Assembly (NCBI GenBank): GCA_019312835.1
Contig: JAFDCJ010000529.1
Coordinates: forward strand, 1-42,769
DNA: 42,769 nucleotides
Direction of reading: 5' to 3'
Source of the DNA: Deltaproteobacteria bacterium
Lineage (GTDB): Bacteria > Desulfobacterota > Desulfobacteria > Desulfobacterales > JAFDCJ01
The position numbers were made by a program, and so were the translations under genes. Under the pieces are notes generated by a model. The model did no database searches. It was not told where the DNA came from and saw only the letters and a program-made list of their open reading frames with translations. Within the stretch, counting starts at the first letter, position 1, and each line of letters starts with the position of its first letter. Below, piece by piece: positions 30,837 through 38,735 of the stretch.

Positions 30837-31482
30837 TTTTAACCTCCCAGTCCTCAACCGTATCGAGATCCTCGACCTCTTCCCAGCCGGTGATCATGGC
30901 ACGGGTATGGGCCAGGATGGTGTGGCCGGTGGTGATCATGTAGAGGTGAACGATCACAAAGGAAAGGATGGCAAAGGCGCCGGCCAGATGAATCATCGCC
31001 ACCACCTGCAGAGACAGGCCGGAAAGGCCCCAGGCCGGCCAGGAGTTATAGCCCCAGTAAAACAGGCCGGTCACCATCTGGACCGGCAGCAGGATGGCGG
31101 CCAGCATCAGATAAGTGATTCTTTGCAAGGGATTGTGCTTGGCATCTTTGCGTTTGGGCACCGGATGGGTTTCGCCGCGAAAAATCCCGTACAGGTAGTA
31201 GCGGCCCACCGCAAACATCTTTTTGGTGGTGGGCACATACTGCCGCCATTCCCCCGTGGTAAAGACCCAGAATACGAAAAACAGAAAGGCGATCAACCAG
31301 GTATTGCCGACAAAGTTGTGTACTTTGACCGCCGTTTGGAAGCCAAAAAGGCTGTAAAGGCCTTTGACTTCAAAACCGGTGATGAGAAGCAAAACGATCA
31401 GGACGGTTTGCAGCCAGTGCCAGAAGCGCTCGTAACGGGCGTAAAGATATATATTCTTTAAATTGTTATTTTGACCTGCCAT
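30823..31482 (-). CDS. Cytochrome b (formate-dehydrogenase-type, four helices)
   Basis: A 219-residue membrane cytochrome b. Four helices are predicted, with heme-ligand histidines in YERFWHWLQTVL, VKVHNFVGN and MIHLAGAFAILSFVIVHLYM, as in FdnI/HyaC-type di-heme subunits. It exchanges electrons between the quinone pool and the periplasmic octaheme cytochrome encoded just upstream. The ATG at 31482 follows AGGAGA; a longer frame to 31548 would overlap the octaheme gene and lacks a start signal. The gene starts 4 nt after the octaheme stop, so the two form one operon. Confidence 0.9.
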   Translation of the reverse strand: MAGQNNNLKNIYLYARYERFWHWLQTVLIVLLLITGFEVKGLYSLFGFQTAVKVHNFVGNTWLIAFLFFVFWVFTTGEWRQYVPTTKKMFAVGRYYLYGIFRGETHPVPKRKDAKHNPLQRITYLMLAAILLPVQMVTGLFYWGYNSWPAWGLSGLSLQVVAMIHLAGAFAILSFVIVHLYMITTGHTILAHTRAMITGWEEVEDLDTVEDWEVKTKAA

Positions 31483-31486
31483 GGAA

Positions 31487-33142
31487 TTAATTCTCCTTTC
31501 TTCCGTTTCCTTTGGTAAATATCCGGCCCAGGGCGTGGATGAGGACACCTGCCAGGCAGGCTAACACCACCCCCCAACCGGCAAAATCAATCACCTTGAA
31601 GGTATCGCGAGCGGGCATGTAAAAGCCCTTCAGGTGTGCCAGGCGGCTGTCGGTCCCCGAATGACATTCGGTGCAGCCGAGCGTTTTTTCTTTGGGTGCG
31701 ACCATGTGCGTGATCGGGAACACATAGGCGGTTTCCACAAAATCGAATTCACCGCTGAACTTGGTTCCGGCTTTGCTGGAACCGCTTTCAAGCGCTTGTT
31801 TCCAATCCCAATCAGCCCAGTAGGCGCCGCTGCCCTTTTTCCCGAAAAGATGGGGGATCAAAAGCGTCTTGTTGACTTTGTCATAAGGCTGCTTGCCGCG
31901 ATGCACCTTGAAAGGTGAAATGCGGGAGCTGGGGTCATCCTGACTGCCGACCGGCATATTGATCTGAACGGGCTGGCCCGGATCGACCATATCGTTGGCG
32001 GTGATGGCCGTGATGGAGCCATTGTACCAGTAGTATTGCGGTTTGACATTTTTGGCCCAGGCCATATCGCCTTTCAGCGTGAAGTAAACCGGTTTGCCCA
32101 GTTCGCCTTTTTTCTTGAACGGTTTGCCGTCCTTTTTCTGTCCCGCCCTGGACCAGTCCCACCACATTTTGGTGGGATTGACCCTTGCAAACTCCGGGAT
32201 GTGGCAGCTCTGACACGCCACTTTATCGGTGTGGTCATTGGGCTTGGAACCGGGTTTGTGCGGGGTATCGGTGTGACAGGATTCGCAGGTAATTTTGGCG
32301 ATGGTGTCATCCTCAACCAGGCTTTTACGCTCCGTGGCCGCCGGGGTGGCATAGGTCCGGCCGGCAATCCGGTGCAGGTCGGTGGTATGGCAGCGCACAC
32401 AGTCAAAATTCTTTCCGTCGATGCCCATGTGGACATCCAGTTCCTTGCTGGGTTTCATCAGCGAGGAGTCCATATCACCGTGTTTGACGCCGTCACCGCC
32501 ACCGCCGAAAAAGTGGCAGGTCCCGCAATTTTTGCGGGTCGGACGCCCCACGCTCTGGGCGACCTTATTCCACTCCGGCGGATGGTAGGTTTTGTTGTTG
32601 CCCTTGAAGACCATGGTTTTGGGGGCCGGGTTACCGGCGCCGGCCGGGAATTTTTTGTAGGTGCCGGTTTGCTCATGGCAGACCAGGCAGTCAACCTTGG
32701 TCTGGTCGCTGAAGTCAAAGGACATATCCTTCCAGCCATAGCCGGCATGACAGGACGTGCACCGGGGATAACTGCCGTGAAGGGCAATACAAAAATTATT
32801 GATGGACAAACCGGCCTTGCCGACCCTTTCTTCGGGCGCGACATTGGGATCCAGCCATGTCCAGTGGATGGTTTTGTGAAACTGTTTGGCCGCTTCCGAA
32901 TGACAGCTCAAGCAGGCCCTGGTCACCTCCGGACCGGAGGTGAACGTCTGCTGAAGGACCTCATGCTTGGAATGGTCCGCCGTAATCCAGAGCTGCTTGT
33001 CCCTGGTCGCCTGCTGGGCCATCGTGCGACCCGGCGCCTGTTCCGCCGTGCTCGTGGCGGCGTGGGCCACCAGGGACCAGGCCAACAACAGGCCCAGTGC
33101 CAGGCCAGCATTCATAAGTTTCCTTGTTTTCAACATCTTCAT
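31487..33142 (-). CDS. Octaheme tetrathionate-reductase-like c-type cytochrome
   Basis: A 551-residue exported protein with a signal peptide (MNAGLALGLLLAWSLVAHA) and eight CxxCH heme sites in order: CLSCH, CTSCH, CLVCH, CGTCH, CVRCH, CESCH, CQSCH, CTECH. This count and length match the octaheme tetrathionate reductase family, which also reduces nitrite, hydroxylamine or other S/N compounds. A C-terminal hydrophobic helix (VVLACLAGVLIHALG) anchors it to the membrane beside its cytochrome b. The physiological substrate is not known. GGGAGG precedes the ATG. A sigma-54 promoter candidate lies 93 bp upstream. Confidence 0.92.
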   Translation of the reverse strand: MKMLKTRKLMNAGLALGLLLAWSLVAHAATSTAEQAPGRTMAQQATRDKQLWITADHSKHEVLQQTFTSGPEVTRACLSCHSEAAKQFHKTIHWTWLDPNVAPEERVGKAGLSINNFCIALHGSYPRCTSCHAGYGWKDMSFDFSDQTKVDCLVCHEQTGTYKKFPAGAGNPAPKTMVFKGNNKTYHPPEWNKVAQSVGRPTRKNCGTCHFFGGGGDGVKHGDMDSSLMKPSKELDVHMGIDGKNFDCVRCHTTDLHRIAGRTYATPAATERKSLVEDDTIAKITCESCHTDTPHKPGSKPNDHTDKVACQSCHIPEFARVNPTKMWWDWSRAGQKKDGKPFKKKGELGKPVYFTLKGDMAWAKNVKPQYYWYNGSITAITANDMVDPGQPVQINMPVGSQDDPSSRISPFKVHRGKQPYDKVNKTLLIPHLFGKKGSGAYWADWDWKQALESGSSKAGTKFSGEFDFVETAYVFPITHMVAPKEKTLGCTECHSGTDSRLAHLKGFYMPARDTFKVIDFAGWGVVLACLAGVLIHALGRIFTKGNGRKEN

Positions 33143-33199
33143 CGAATCCTCCCTGTAAATTTCCGACGATGTGCGGGTCGCCTTGATTTGTCCCTTCTC

Positions 33200-33215
33200 A
33201 GCAAGCAGACACCCA
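33200..33215 (-). promoter_or_regulatory. Weaker sigma-54 promoter candidate for the octaheme operon
   Basis: On the minus strand TGGGTGTCTGCTTGCT has the GG-N10-GC spacing and a perfect TTGCT at -12, but the -24 box deviates from TGGCAC. Confidence 0.35.
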
Positions 33216-33234
33216 AATCCTTAGGCCCTCTACC

Positions 33235-33250
33235 AGCAATAAGTATACCA
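33235..33250 (-). promoter_or_regulatory. Sigma-54 promoter candidate for the octaheme operon
   Basis: On the minus strand TGGTATACTTATTGCT matches TGGYAYR-N4-TTGCW at every defined position, with GG-N10-GC spacing. Transcription would start near 33224, giving a leader of about 80 nt. The gene divergently encoded is a sigma-54 activator. Confidence 0.6.
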
Positions 33251-33435
33251 ATGGAACGACCAAGAAATGATGGTGGGTGCCGAATAATGCGCCCGACCAT
33301 CACCGGCGGTCGGCCTACAATATATTGTTCGTTAAATTAAACACATATCAATATATAGCGATTTAAGCGAAGGCAGGATTGACAGAGAGAAGACCCGGAC
33401 AGGGTTGAAGATCGGCTAAATTGGCCCTTGAAATT

Positions 33436-33490
33436 GTTAAGGGTTAATGTTAAGTTAACGTCTATATGCTTAACACTGTTAACGGTTAAC
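33436..33490. promoter_or_regulatory. Cluster of GTTAAC sites, possible activator-binding region
   Basis: GTTAAC occurs at 33454-33459, 33478-33483 and 33485-33490, with GTTAA half-sites between 33436 and 33475. The cluster is about 240 bp upstream of the proposed sigma-54 start, a usual distance for an enhancer site. Binding by the adjacent regulator is inference. Confidence 0.4.
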
Positions 33491-33668
33491 GGTTCGGGTC
33501 ATTTCGTTCCAACAATCAACACCCAATGATCGGAATGATGTCCGCAGGCCGCTGAAATTAAGGCTCCGGGAAATTAATCGCCGGTTCACCGACCGGTTCC
33601 GGCGGTCGATTGGCGCGCTAACGCATCATCGATCGTAACATTGCATGAATTTTGCACACAGGGAGTGC

Positions 33669-35090
33669 ATGCTGATGGAGATTGCAAAATACTGGAAAAC
33701 CATTGTCGATACCCTGCAGGATGGTCTGATGGTCCTCGATCCCGCGGGCAATATCCTGGCCGTCAATCCGGCGGCTGAAAAGCTGACCGGCTACGCGGCC
33801 GATGAACTGATCGGCACCAACTGCCGCACCCTGAATTGCACCGGCTGTGATGTGTACGGCCGGGGCACGGGAAAGGACTGGTGCAAGCTGTTTGTAACCG
33901 GTGAGGTCAAAGCCAAGAAATGTTTGATCTCCGACAAAGCCAGACGGGCCGTCCATGTCGTCAAAAACGCATCCGTATTAAAAGATTCCGCAGGCAAAAT
34001 TCTGGGAGCTGTGGAAACATTTACGGATATATCTGAAATCGTGCGCCAACAACAGGAGATCGCCGCCCTGCGCAGAAGCTGTCACCTGGAGGAGGGTCAT
34101 CACGGACTGTTGGGAGAGTCGCAGCCCATGCAATACCTGTTTGAGCTCATCGAGAATGTATCCCAAACAGATGCCCCCGTGTTGATTCACGGACAAAGCG
34201 GCACCGGTAAGGAACTGGTCGCCCGGGCCATTCACGAAGAAAGCCCCCGCCAAAAAAAACCGTTTATCAAGGTCAACTGTGCGGCCTTGAATGAAAACCT
34301 GCTGGAAAGTGAGCTGTTCGGCCACGAAAAAGGCGCCTACACCGGTGCCGACCGTACCCGTATCGGCCGTTTTGAAGCCGCCCATGAAGGCACGATCTTT
34401 TTGGATGAAATCGGTGACATTCCCCTGTCGACCCAGGTCAAATTGCTGCGGGTGCTGGAAGAAAAGGAAATCGAGCGGGTGGGTGATCACAAATCGATAC
34501 CGGTCGACGTCCGCATCATCTCCGCTAGCAATAAAAATCTGGAGGCCATGATCGGCGAGGGTCTTTTCCGGGAAGATCTTTTTTTCCGCATCAATGTCTT
34601 CCCGCTCAGCTGTCCGCCCCTGGCGGAGCGTCCTGAGGATATTCCGCTGATCGTTCAAAATTTTATCGACCATAACCGCAACAGAGGCGGCAAAGAAATT
34701 CTGGGGCTCACCCCCGAGGCGATGGAAGCCTTGCTGACGTATTCCTGGCCGGGCAACGTCCGCGAACTGCGCAATGCCGTTGAATATGCCTTCGTGCTGT
34801 GCTCCGGTGATTGGATCGGAAAAGAGCATCTACCCCCTAAAATAGCCGCAGGCGGTAAACGCGCGACGGCCAATTATGCCGCTGCCGCGGGCTCAAAATC
34901 CTGGGAGGATGAACGCAACCAACTGCTCCAGACCCTGCGCCGTGTCGGCGGCAATCAGTCTGAAGCCGCACGCCTGCTCGGTGTCAGCCGGGTAACGATC
35001 TGGAAGCGAATCAAAAAATATGGGATTGATTTAAACGCTGACCTGGGCAGGGTTCTACCAACGCCGTCCACAGAGACCGTCGTTTCCTGA
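33669..35090 (+). CDS. Sigma-54-dependent transcriptional activator with Cys-rich PAS domain
   Basis: A 473-residue enhancer-binding protein. Residues about 8-125 are a PAS domain with an unusual cysteine set (C52, C57, C60, C72, C85 in [10 protein letters not shown]...WCKLF...KKC), suggesting a redox or metal sensor. Residues about 145-385 are the AAA+ domain: Walker [15 protein letters not shown] loop (F to Y is common), Walker [11 protein letters not shown]. The end is a Fis-type helix-turn-helix ([24 protein letters not shown]). It probably activates the divergent octaheme-cytochrome operon. AGGGAG decides for the ATG at 33669. Confidence 0.92.
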   Translation: MLMEIAKYWKTIVDTLQDGLMVLDPAGNILAVNPAAEKLTGYAADELIGTNCRTLNCTGCDVYGRGTGKDWCKLFVTGEVKAKKCLISDKARRAVHVVKNASVLKDSAGKILGAVETFTDISEIVRQQQEIAALRRSCHLEEGHHGLLGESQPMQYLFELIENVSQTDAPVLIHGQSGTGKELVARAIHEESPRQKKPFIKVNCAALNENLLESELFGHEKGAYTGADRTRIGRFEAAHEGTIFLDEIGDIPLSTQVKLLRVLEEKEIERVGDHKSIPVDVRIISASNKNLEAMIGEGLFREDLFFRINVFPLSCPPLAERPEDIPLIVQNFIDHNRNRGGKEILGLTPEAMEALLTYSWPGNVRELRNAVEYAFVLCSGDWIGKEHLPPKIAAGGKRATANYAAAAGSKSWEDERNQLLQTLRRVGGNQSEAARLLGVSRVTIWKRIKKYGIDLNADLGRVLPTPSTETVVS

Positions 35091-35193
35091 ATTGTTTTAC
35101 CGGGCACAGGGATACGATCTGAAGAAAGCACCCCCTTGTAAATTAAAATCGATCTGTCATCGGGCTATGCTGAAGTCGGATGTTGAGTTGACG

Positions 35194-36195
35194 CTAAGCG
35201 TGCCGGATGGCATTGATGGTGGATTCGTCCAGCATCTTGTCGAATTTTACGTGGATGGAATAGTCTTCAAAGGGAAACGGGTAAACCCCCACAACAATCC
35301 CGTTTTGTTCAATGGATACCGGGGGTATCCGCTTGCGGTTGCTAAGGGCAATGGATATTCGGCGGCCCAGTAACAGGCGTGCGGTGTCCTCTTTTGAAAT
35401 TCTGATCTCAAATGACAGGCCGCCAACTGAAATATCGGAAAGCTCGCCTTTAAAGGTTTTGCCGATCGGTTCGCCCGTCCTGTTGAGCAGCTTAAACAGC
35501 CCTTTGCCGGAAATTTTCACCCGTCTTAATGCGCGACGATCCATTTTTTTTGATTTCAGCATCGCGGTCGCACTTTGAAAACCGGCACAAAAATCGGATA
35601 ATTTTTTTTCAAGGGTTGGGAACTGCTTTTTCCATTTCATCAAGGCATCTTTGGCCAGGTATTTCAAATTGACGTTGCTTAAGGTGATCAGCGAGGTGGT
35701 GCACACCGTATTGGAAAAAAAGTTTTCCTGACCGGCCAGCTGTCCGGGGCCCAGCGTATAGAGCAGGCCATCGCCGTCTCTGTCCTGGTAAATCATTTTC
35801 AATTGGCCCTGGTTGATGAAATACAGATTGGTATCCAATTTTCCCTGCTCAAAAACCGCCTTGTTGATCCCCAGGACCGCATCCTGGAGCGAAAAATAAA
35901 GCTCGTTTTTTTCTTCGGTGTTAAGTCTGTCGTAAAGCTTGGACCATATCTGCATATGGATCGGATCCAGCGCCTGGCTTTTTTCCTCCTCAATTATTTC
36001 GGCGGAACTGATAATTTCGTCCAGGGCCATCGGATCAACTTCCAGCATGCGCTCCCTTAACTGTTCTGCTTTGGTGAAGTTCTTTTCTCTGGCAGATTGC
36101 ACAATCAGTTTAAAAAGCAATTTTACGGCGGCGTTGGTATCGTCATTGCCAATATGCTGATCAACCATTTTTTCGGATTCAGCGCTGTTGATCAT
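35194..36195 (-). CDS. Cyclic-nucleotide-binding-like and PilZ domain protein
   Basis: A 333-residue cytoplasmic protein. Residues about 1-75 are helical; about 80-200 form a cNMP-binding-like barrel (FSLQDAVLGINKAVFEQGKLDTNLYFINQGQLKMIY, GPGQLAGQENFF). Residues about 218-330 are a PilZ domain with both c-di-GMP motifs: RRALRR (RxxxR) and DISVGG (DxSxxG). It likely responds to c-di-GMP and perhaps another ligand. There is no DNA-binding domain, so it acts by protein contact. GGGAGG precedes the ATG. It is divergent from yceI. Confidence 0.85.
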   Translation of the reverse strand: MINSAESEKMVDQHIGNDDTNAAVKLLFKLIVQSAREKNFTKAEQLRERMLEVDPMALDEIISSAEIIEEEKSQALDPIHMQIWSKLYDRLNTEEKNELYFSLQDAVLGINKAVFEQGKLDTNLYFINQGQLKMIYQDRDGDGLLYTLGPGQLAGQENFFSNTVCTTSLITLSNVNLKYLAKDALMKWKKQFPTLEKKLSDFCAGFQSATAMLKSKKMDRRALRRVKISGKGLFKLLNRTGEPIGKTFKGELSDISVGGLSFEIRISKEDTARLLLGRRISIALSNRKRIPPVSIEQNGIVVGVYPFPFEDYSIHVKFDKMLDESTINAIRHA

Positions 36196-36504
36196 TTAAA
36201 GTACCTCCCGTGTTTATCTTTTGAAAGGATTTGATGATACGTATCCCTTCGCGGCGGCCTGACATTCAAAACGACACAAGGGTCATACGGAATGCATACG
36301 ATCGCTATATTATGACATAAAATCCATAAAATATCAATAAAATTAAAGCTTTATTGGAAAGCCCGCCGGTCTTGCCGAGCAGATGGACTGTCAACATGGC
36401 TGCATTCGCCGGCAGAACTTGCGCAAAAACGGTTCGTGCTTAATGTTGATGTATGTTTTTATCCAATGATTTGATCTTAAGATTATTTTCCTCAGGAGGC
36501 AGAA
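36196..36504. other. 309 bp divergent gap
   Basis: This separates the PilZ gene from yceI and should hold both promoters. I see an AT-rich segment at about 36300-36355 but no clear promoter hexamers, operator or RNA. Confidence 0.4.
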
Positions 36505-37095
36505 ATGCAATCAATCAAAGCAACGACCGCAGGTTATTTGATAACGGCTCTGGTGTTATTGGCCGGTTTATTGAATCCGGCAGTAGCCGCTGAAACATAC
36601 AAACTGGATCCCGCGCACACGTCGGTCGTCTTTCGGGTCAAACATCTCGGCGTTGCCTATGTCTATGGCCGCTTCAATGGCCCCAGCGGCTCTTTCGTCT
36701 TTGACGGGGCATCGCCGGCCAGCAGTTCGATTGAGATCCAGGTCGATGCCCTAAACGTCGACACCGCCGTGGAAAAAAGGGACAATCATCTCAGGAGCCC
36801 GGATTTCTTCAATGCCGCCGAATATCCGGTGATCCGTTTCAAAAGCACATCGGTCAAAAAAGCGGGCCCGGACAGCTACGAAATTTCGGGGGACTTAACG
36901 CTTCTGGGAAAAACAAGGCCGATTACCGTCCAAGCCCGCCATACCGGCGAAGGCAAAGACCCCTGGGGCAATTATCGCCGGGGCTTCGAGACTTCATTTA
37001 GCATCAAACGCAGCGAATTCGGGATGAACTTTATGATGGGCGGTGTCAGCGACGACGTCCTTCTGACGGTCAGCCTTGAAGGCATTCGTCAATAA
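36505..37095 (+). CDS. YceI family periplasmic protein
   Basis: A 196-residue exported lipocalin-like protein: signal peptide (GYLITALVLLAGLLNPAVAA), then AETYKLDPAHTSVVFRVKHLGVAYVYGRF, the YceI opening, and KRSEFGMNFMMGGVSDDVLLTVSLEG, its closing pattern. YceI proteins bind isoprenoid or other hydrophobic ligands in the periplasm. CAGGAGG precedes the ATG. A terminator-like hairpin follows, then a gene with a second YceI-like domain. Confidence 0.93.
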   Translation: MQSIKATTAGYLITALVLLAGLLNPAVAAETYKLDPAHTSVVFRVKHLGVAYVYGRFNGPSGSFVFDGASPASSSIEIQVDALNVDTAVEKRDNHLRSPDFFNAAEYPVIRFKSTSVKKAGPDSYEISGDLTLLGKTRPITVQARHTGEGKDPWGNYRRGFETSFSIKRSEFGMNFMMGGVSDDVLLTVSLEGIRQ

Positions 37096-37108
37096 TAAAT
37101 CCGGAGGG

Positions 37109-37176
37109 TTGGCGTATTGGCGTAATGCAAAAAGGTGGATATCTCTTTGAGCCACTCCACCTTTCCCGTACGCCAA
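37109..37176 (+). terminator. Nested hairpin after yceI
   Basis: TTGGCGTA (37109-37116) pairs with TACGCCAA (37169-37176), and inside AAAGGTGGA (37131-37139) pairs with TCCACCTTT (37156-37164). No T-run follows, so partial termination or transcript protection is possible. Confidence 0.5.
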
Positions 37177-37267
37177 GATCAATAAAATCATGAAAATCAT
37201 GAAATTCTGATTTTACCTTATAACTGTTAATCATCCCAGGTCGTAATGCTGAGGCATCGGGGAATTC

Positions 37268-38725
37268 ATGAATGCACATAGGAATAGGGACAGAGCATTG
37301 CTTGGCATGCTGATAGCAGGATTATGGTTATCTATTCCATTTCTATCAACGCGCGGACTGGCAGCATTGGAAAGCGAACAGCTTATTGTGTTCATGCAGC
37401 CGAATGTGTCTGCGGTTGATCGCGCCTTCCGGGAAGACCACCTGCCGCTGATCCGAAAAATGGCAGAGGAGATGGGCGTCGGGGTTCATGAAGTGGATGC
37501 CCGCCAGGGATCGCCCGCAGAGGTGGCGGTGACACCTTTAATCGTGTATCAGAACCACCGCGGCCGATCCATTTACCAGGGACGCACCACCACCCCGGAG
37601 CGGGTGCGCCATTTTATCCGCACCTCCCGGTTTGTCCCCCAGGGAAAAGCAGCCAACCGGCGGCTGGATATTCCAATATTGCCGCAGGGCCGTTCCAGGA
37701 TATGGGCGCCCTTGAAGGTGGCAGCGGTCACCGGAGCGCGACCGGATGATTATGACCATGAAGCCTTTGTGACCGAGGCCCTCAAAAACATTGCCGCGGG
37801 ATTCAAAAAGTTTCGCATACAGCCAGAAGCCCTGTTGGGACGAGCGGACCGGGGATTTTACATGGATTTTAACCCCTGGCGATCCGCCGGCGGAACCCTC
37901 TACCTTACGGTGGTCCTTTTTTCCCAGTTTGATTGCAAAGAACCGGTTTTCACGAAAAAAATCACGGCCCCCTGGGCGCAACACACGAAACTCTTCCGGG
38001 ACGCAGCCGCCATTCTGGAAAATGCGGTTACCAGGATAGCCGCCAATCCCCTGAGCGGTGACAGCTTTGATCCGGTCAGCCGGGACGTGCCCATCAAAAA
38101 TTGGGAGGCCATCGGTTTTCCCCTCCCACCGGCACCGGACCAGGCAGCAGCCGGCGCAGGTGCCGCGGCCGAAATTCCCCGACATTGGATTCTGACCCCA
38201 TCCGGCCCCGGGGATCCCCCCATGATCCAGTTTCGGTTTCCTGCCCCGTTGGACAGCTATACGGGCGAAGTCACGGCGGCTCTGGGTGAATTTTCACTGG
38301 CCGACAATTTGATGGTGGACGGTGCCACCGGATTTATTGAGATCGACACCAGCACCGCCATCACCATGGGCGAGCCCACCCTGGATGAAGCCATCCGCGG
38401 CAGCATGCTGCTGTATGCCAAAAAATTTCCTACCGCCAGCTTTGTGGTGGATAGAATCCATAGCGACCGTCAACCCATCGCTTACGGAAAGCTGACCCCG
38501 TCAGTTGTAGCCGGTACCTTCACGTTAAAGGGCAAGAGCACTCCGTTAAACACCAAACTGGAATTGGAACCTGTCATCGCCGCGGATGGGAAACCGCGGC
38601 TTTTGATCCGGGGTGGATTTGCAATCGATTTGCGCTTCTTTGATATTGAAGGGGCAGACGGCCCGGCACCGGCCAAACATACGGTCCTCCTCGATCTGTA
38701 TTTTATCTTAAAAGGCAAAGGATAA
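37268..38725 (+). CDS. Exported thioredoxin-fold plus YceI-like fusion protein
   Basis: A 485-residue protein with a signal peptide (about 1-33). Residues about 38-115 look like a thioredoxin fold (QLIVFMQPNVSAVDRAFREDHLPLIRKM ... VAVTPLIVYQNHRGRSIYQG) but have no CxxC, so it is not a normal thiol oxidoreductase. The middle (about 150-275) is unassigned. Residues about 300-485 resemble YceI (IRGSMLLYAKKFPTASFVVDRI, VAGTFTLKGKSTPLNTKLEL). It probably binds a ligand in the periplasm. It is followed 10 bp later by the CHASE2 phosphatase gene, pointing to a shared signalling function. Confidence 0.7.
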   Translation: MNAHRNRDRALLGMLIAGLWLSIPFLSTRGLAALESEQLIVFMQPNVSAVDRAFREDHLPLIRKMAEEMGVGVHEVDARQGSPAEVAVTPLIVYQNHRGRSIYQGRTTTPERVRHFIRTSRFVPQGKAANRRLDIPILPQGRSRIWAPLKVAAVTGARPDDYDHEAFVTEALKNIAAGFKKFRIQPEALLGRADRGFYMDFNPWRSAGGTLYLTVVLFSQFDCKEPVFTKKITAPWAQHTKLFRDAAAILENAVTRIAANPLSGDSFDPVSRDVPIKNWEAIGFPLPPAPDQAAAGAGAAAEIPRHWILTPSGPGDPPMIQFRFPAPLDSYTGEVTAALGEFSLADNLMVDGATGFIEIDTSTAITMGEPTLDEAIRGSMLLYAKKFPTASFVVDRIHSDRQPIAYGKLTPSVVAGTFTLKGKSTPLNTKLELEPVIAADGKPRLLIRGGFAIDLRFFDIEGADGPAPAKHTVLLDLYFILKGKG

Positions 38726-38735
38726 TCCCAAAGGC

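Larger units (their letters stand above)
33143..33668. other. 526 bp divergent regulatory region
   Basis: This gap separates the octaheme cytochrome from its probable activator gene. It contains two sigma-54-like sites (33200-33215 and 33235-33250, minus strand) and a cluster of GTTAAC-type sites (33436-33490). A GC-rich ACCGGCGGTCGG hairpin-like stretch lies near 33300. No gene is supported. Confidence 0.6.

Noticed and set aside
32036-33340. Long plus-strand ORF (434 residues) opposite the octaheme cytochrome
   Set aside because: It is the complement of a gene with eight CxxCH sites, a signal peptide and a proper start; the plus-strand product has no recognisable domain.
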